Source of the DNA: an uncultured Lachnospiraceae bacterium
GTDB lineage: Bacteria; Bacillota; Clostridia; Lachnospirales; Lachnospiraceae
Assembly: GCA_902473545.1 (NCBI GenBank)
Contig: CABRSG010000154.1
Location: 1 to 5,813, forward strand
Reading direction: 5' to 3'
DNA length: 5,813 nt
Shown: positions 4,046-5,813 of the stretch, piece by piece
How positions within the stretch are numbered: position 1 is the stretch's first letter
Layout: each line of letters starts with the position of its first letter
Made by a program: the position numbers and the translations under genes
The notes under the pieces: generated by a model
The model's input: only the letters and a program-made list of their open reading frames with translations
Databases searched by the model: none
What the model was told of the DNA's origin: nothing

Positions 4046-5813
4046 CTATTTATCAAGTTCCTCTTCTACCATATTGACGGAAACCTGCGTAGAAACACCC
4101 TTCTCCTGCATGGTGATCCCGTAGAGGCGGTCCGCCGCCGCCATCGTACCCCTTCTATGAGTAATAATAATAAACTGTGTATTTTTTGTCAACTTTTTCA
4201 GATATCCCGCATAACGCGCCACATTGTTTTCATCGAGCGCGGCCTCGATCTCGTCCAGAAGACAGAACGGCGAGGGCTTCATGTTCTGGATCGCAAACAG
4301 CAGGGCGATCGCCGTGAGCGCCTTTTCCCCGCCGGACATCTGCATCATATTCTGCAGCTTCTTTCCGGGCGGCTGCGCGATAATGCGGATGCCTGCCTCC
4401 AGGATATCCTCGTCCTCCACAAGCTCCAGCGTGCCGTGACCGCCGCCGAAAAGCTCCTTAAACGATCTGGAAAACTCCGTCTGCATAATTGCAAATTTCT
4501 CCGCAAACTGTTTGCGCATTCCGGTATCAAGCTCTTTGATGATATCCTTGAGCGCCTCGCCCGCCTTCACAAGATCGTCGTGCTGCTCCGTCAAAAATTT
4601 GTGCCGCTCGGCGGTCTCCTTATACTCCTCGATCGCATTTACGTTGACCGGACCGAGCGCCTTGATCTCACCTTTCAACTCGGAGATGCGCTTCTTTAGC
4701 TGCGCCGGATTCTCATGCGCTTTATCCTCGAAAGCGGCAGCCTCACTCGCCGTCAGACCGTACTCCTCCCACATATAATTGATCTGGCGCTCGCGGTAGT
4801 CCTCCAGACGCTCCTTCTGGCTTTCCAAACGGTAGCGCTCCTTATCCAGGCTGCTCATCTGTCCGGAAAGCGTCTCGCGCTTCTCAAAGAAATTCTTATG
4901 CGCGGCGGACACCTCCTGCCGCTCTTTCGCAAGCACTTCTATCTGCGTCTGTGTCTCCTGCTGGGCAAGCGACGCATGCGCTATCGTTTCCTCTATCTGT
5001 GTGATCTGCTCCGTCTTCTGCGAAACCTCGTCGCCGGAGCCCTGCCGGTCAGCCTGAAGCTGCGCCTCTTCCTCCCGGAAGCTCTTTATCTCGCGCTCCA
5101 GCCGCTTCACGTTATCGCCGGCAAACGTTTCCCGCTGCGCAAGCTCCGCAGACCGCGTGCGCGCTTTCGCCGTCAGATCGTTCTGCGCCTCCTGCTGGCG
5201 GCGCTTTTCCTCCAGTGTCTCCCGGCGTTCCGTAATCCCCGCCTCCAGCTCCCGCTCGCGCTCCTGCGAATCCGCAAGCTCAGATAGAAGCGCCGTCTTC
5301 TGTTCCCCAATCTCCGTCATCTGGGAGTCCAACTGCGCGGCCTCGCGCAATAGCTGCTCGTTGCCGGTCTGCGTTTTCTGCCTCTGTCCGTCGATCTCCT
5401 CCAGCTTCAGTCTGATGGTATTCTGCAGCAGATACTGCTGCTGCAGCTTCTCCGTGCGCTTCATCAGCTCCTGCCGGTATTCCTGCCGCTTTTCACGCAG
5501 CTCCTCGATATCCCTCTGTGCCTGGCTGACCGCGTCATTTTTTTCCTTTACGCTCTTTTCCAGCTCCTCCGTCTCGCGCCTTCTTCCAAGCAGATTGCTG
5601 GAGTTTTTGAAGGCGCCGCCGGACATTGAACCGCCCGGACTTAAAAGATCGCCCTCCAGCGTGACAATGCGCAGGCTATGCTTATATTTGCGGGCAATCG
5701 CGATCGCATGGTCGATCGTATCCACCACCAGCGTCTGCCCGAGCAGATATTCTACAAGATTATCGTAGATCTCGTCTGCCTCGGCGAGCGTGCTCGCCAC
5801 GCCGATCGCTCCC
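4046..5813 (-). CDS. smc: Chromosome segregation protein SMC, C-terminal half (5' end outside window)
   Basis: SMC forms dimers with ScpA and ScpB that load at the origin and compact and segregate the chromosome. The frame is open to the right edge, giving about 588 residues of a protein usually near 1,180. A GTG at 5798-5800 is an internal valine codon, because the family sequence continues upstream of it as G-A-I-G-V-A-S. Counting from that valine: residues 1-65 are the C-terminal half of the hinge (VVDTIDHAIAIARKYK, TLEGDLLSPGGSMSGG); about 72-385 are charged, glutamine- and glutamate-rich coiled coil; the head begins near 385 (GPVNVNAIEEY). The ABC signature MSGGEK is at 488-493, Walker B PFCLLDEIEAALDE at 511-524 and the H-loop ITHRRGT at 546-552. 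The Walker A half is outside the window. It ends at TAG 4046-4048, 51 bases before ftsY. In the standard gene order rnc would lie to the right. Confidence 0.97.
   Translation of the reverse strand, partial: GAIGVASTLAEADEIYDNLVEYLLGQTLVVDTIDHAIAIARKYKHSLRIVTLEGDLLSPGGSMSGGAFKNSSNLLGRRRETEELEKSVKEKNDAVSQAQRDIEELREKRQEYRQELMKRTEKLQQQYLLQNTIRLKLEEIDGQRQKTQTGNEQLLREAAQLDSQMTEIGEQKTALLSELADSQERERELEAGITERRETLEEKRRQQEAQNDLTAKARTRSAELAQRETFAGDNVKRLEREIKSFREEEAQLQADRQGSGDEVSQKTEQITQIEETIAHASLAQQETQTQIEVLAKERQEVSAAHKNFFEKRETLSGQMSSLDKERYRLESQKERLEDYRERQINYMWEEYGLTASEAAAFEDKAHENPAQLKKRISELKGEIKALGPVNVNAIEEYKETAERHKFLTEQHDDLVKAGEALKDIIKELDTGMRKQFAEKFAIMQTEFSRSFKELFGGGHGTLELVEDEDILEAGIRIIAQPPGKKLQNMMQMSGGEKALTAIALLFAIQNMKPSPFCLLDEIEAALDENNVARYAGYLKKLTKNTQFIIITHRRGTMAAADRLYGITMQEKGVSTQVSVNMVEEELDK

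Noticed and set aside
3850..4056. Minus-strand 68-codon frame over the smc-ftsY junction
   Set aside because: It overlaps the start of ftsY in another frame; FtsY has a strong ribosome binding site and conserved sequence there. The translation is Arg-rich and has no recognisable features.
4715..5768. Overlapping plus-strand open frames opposite smc, rich in Leu/Arg or Ser/Cys
   Set aside because: These are antisense images of the Glu/Gln/Arg-rich coiled-coil codons of smc (CTC/CTG and TCC/TGC complements). They show no domains and no ribosome binding sites stood out.
5798..5800. GTG as the smc start codon
   Set aside because: The frame stays open to the window edge and the upstream codons (G-A-I-G) continue the conserved hinge sequence. 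SMC needs about 590 more N-terminal residues, so this GTG is an internal valine.

Overview
The window holds the conserved chromosome-segregation and protein-targeting block of a Firmicute, with every gene on the minus strand. In transcription order (right to left) it reads: 3' part of smc, ftsY, a threonine ammonia-lyase gene (ilvA/tdcB type), ylxM, ffh, and the first 19 codons of rpsP. The order smc-ftsY-ylxM-ffh-rpsP, the YlxM protein, an FtsY without the long acidic N-terminal domain of Enterobacteria, and strong AGGAGG-type ribosome binding sites all point to class Clostridia. The fairly GC-rich coding sequence and the threonine ammonia-lyase in the cluster would suit a Lachnospiraceae-like gut organism, but that placement is inference.

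Layout. 4046-5813: SMC from the C-terminal half of the hinge, through the returning coiled coil, to the C-terminal ATPase head; the gene runs off the right edge. 3995-4045: short gap with a small hairpin and the ftsY ribosome binding site. 3059-3994: complete FtsY. 1832-3043: complete threonine ammonia-lyase with one ACT domain; its ribosome binding site overlaps the ftsY stop codon. 1733-1831: the only real intergenic region, with a rho-independent terminator whose descending arm supplies the -35 box of a near-consensus promoter for the next operon. 1481-1732: YlxM. 95-1443: ffh, broken by an apparent one-base deletion near position 862. 1-59: start of rpsP.

How the genes work together. Ffh and FtsY are the two homologous GTPases of the signal recognition particle pathway; YlxM is the small helix-turn-helix protein usually encoded just before ffh. 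SMC compacts and segregates the chromosome. The threonine ammonia-lyase belongs to amino acid metabolism and appears to travel as the last gene of the smc-ftsY transcript. The terminator/promoter at 1750-1797 divides the cluster into smc-ftsY-ilvA and ylxM-ffh-rpsP.

No stretch over 300 bases lacks a gene, and I saw no mobile element, CRISPR array, tRNA or rRNA. I found no previously undescribed system. The two points most worth checking are the ffh frameshift, most likely a sequence error in an essential gene, and the fused terminator-promoter in front of ylxM.
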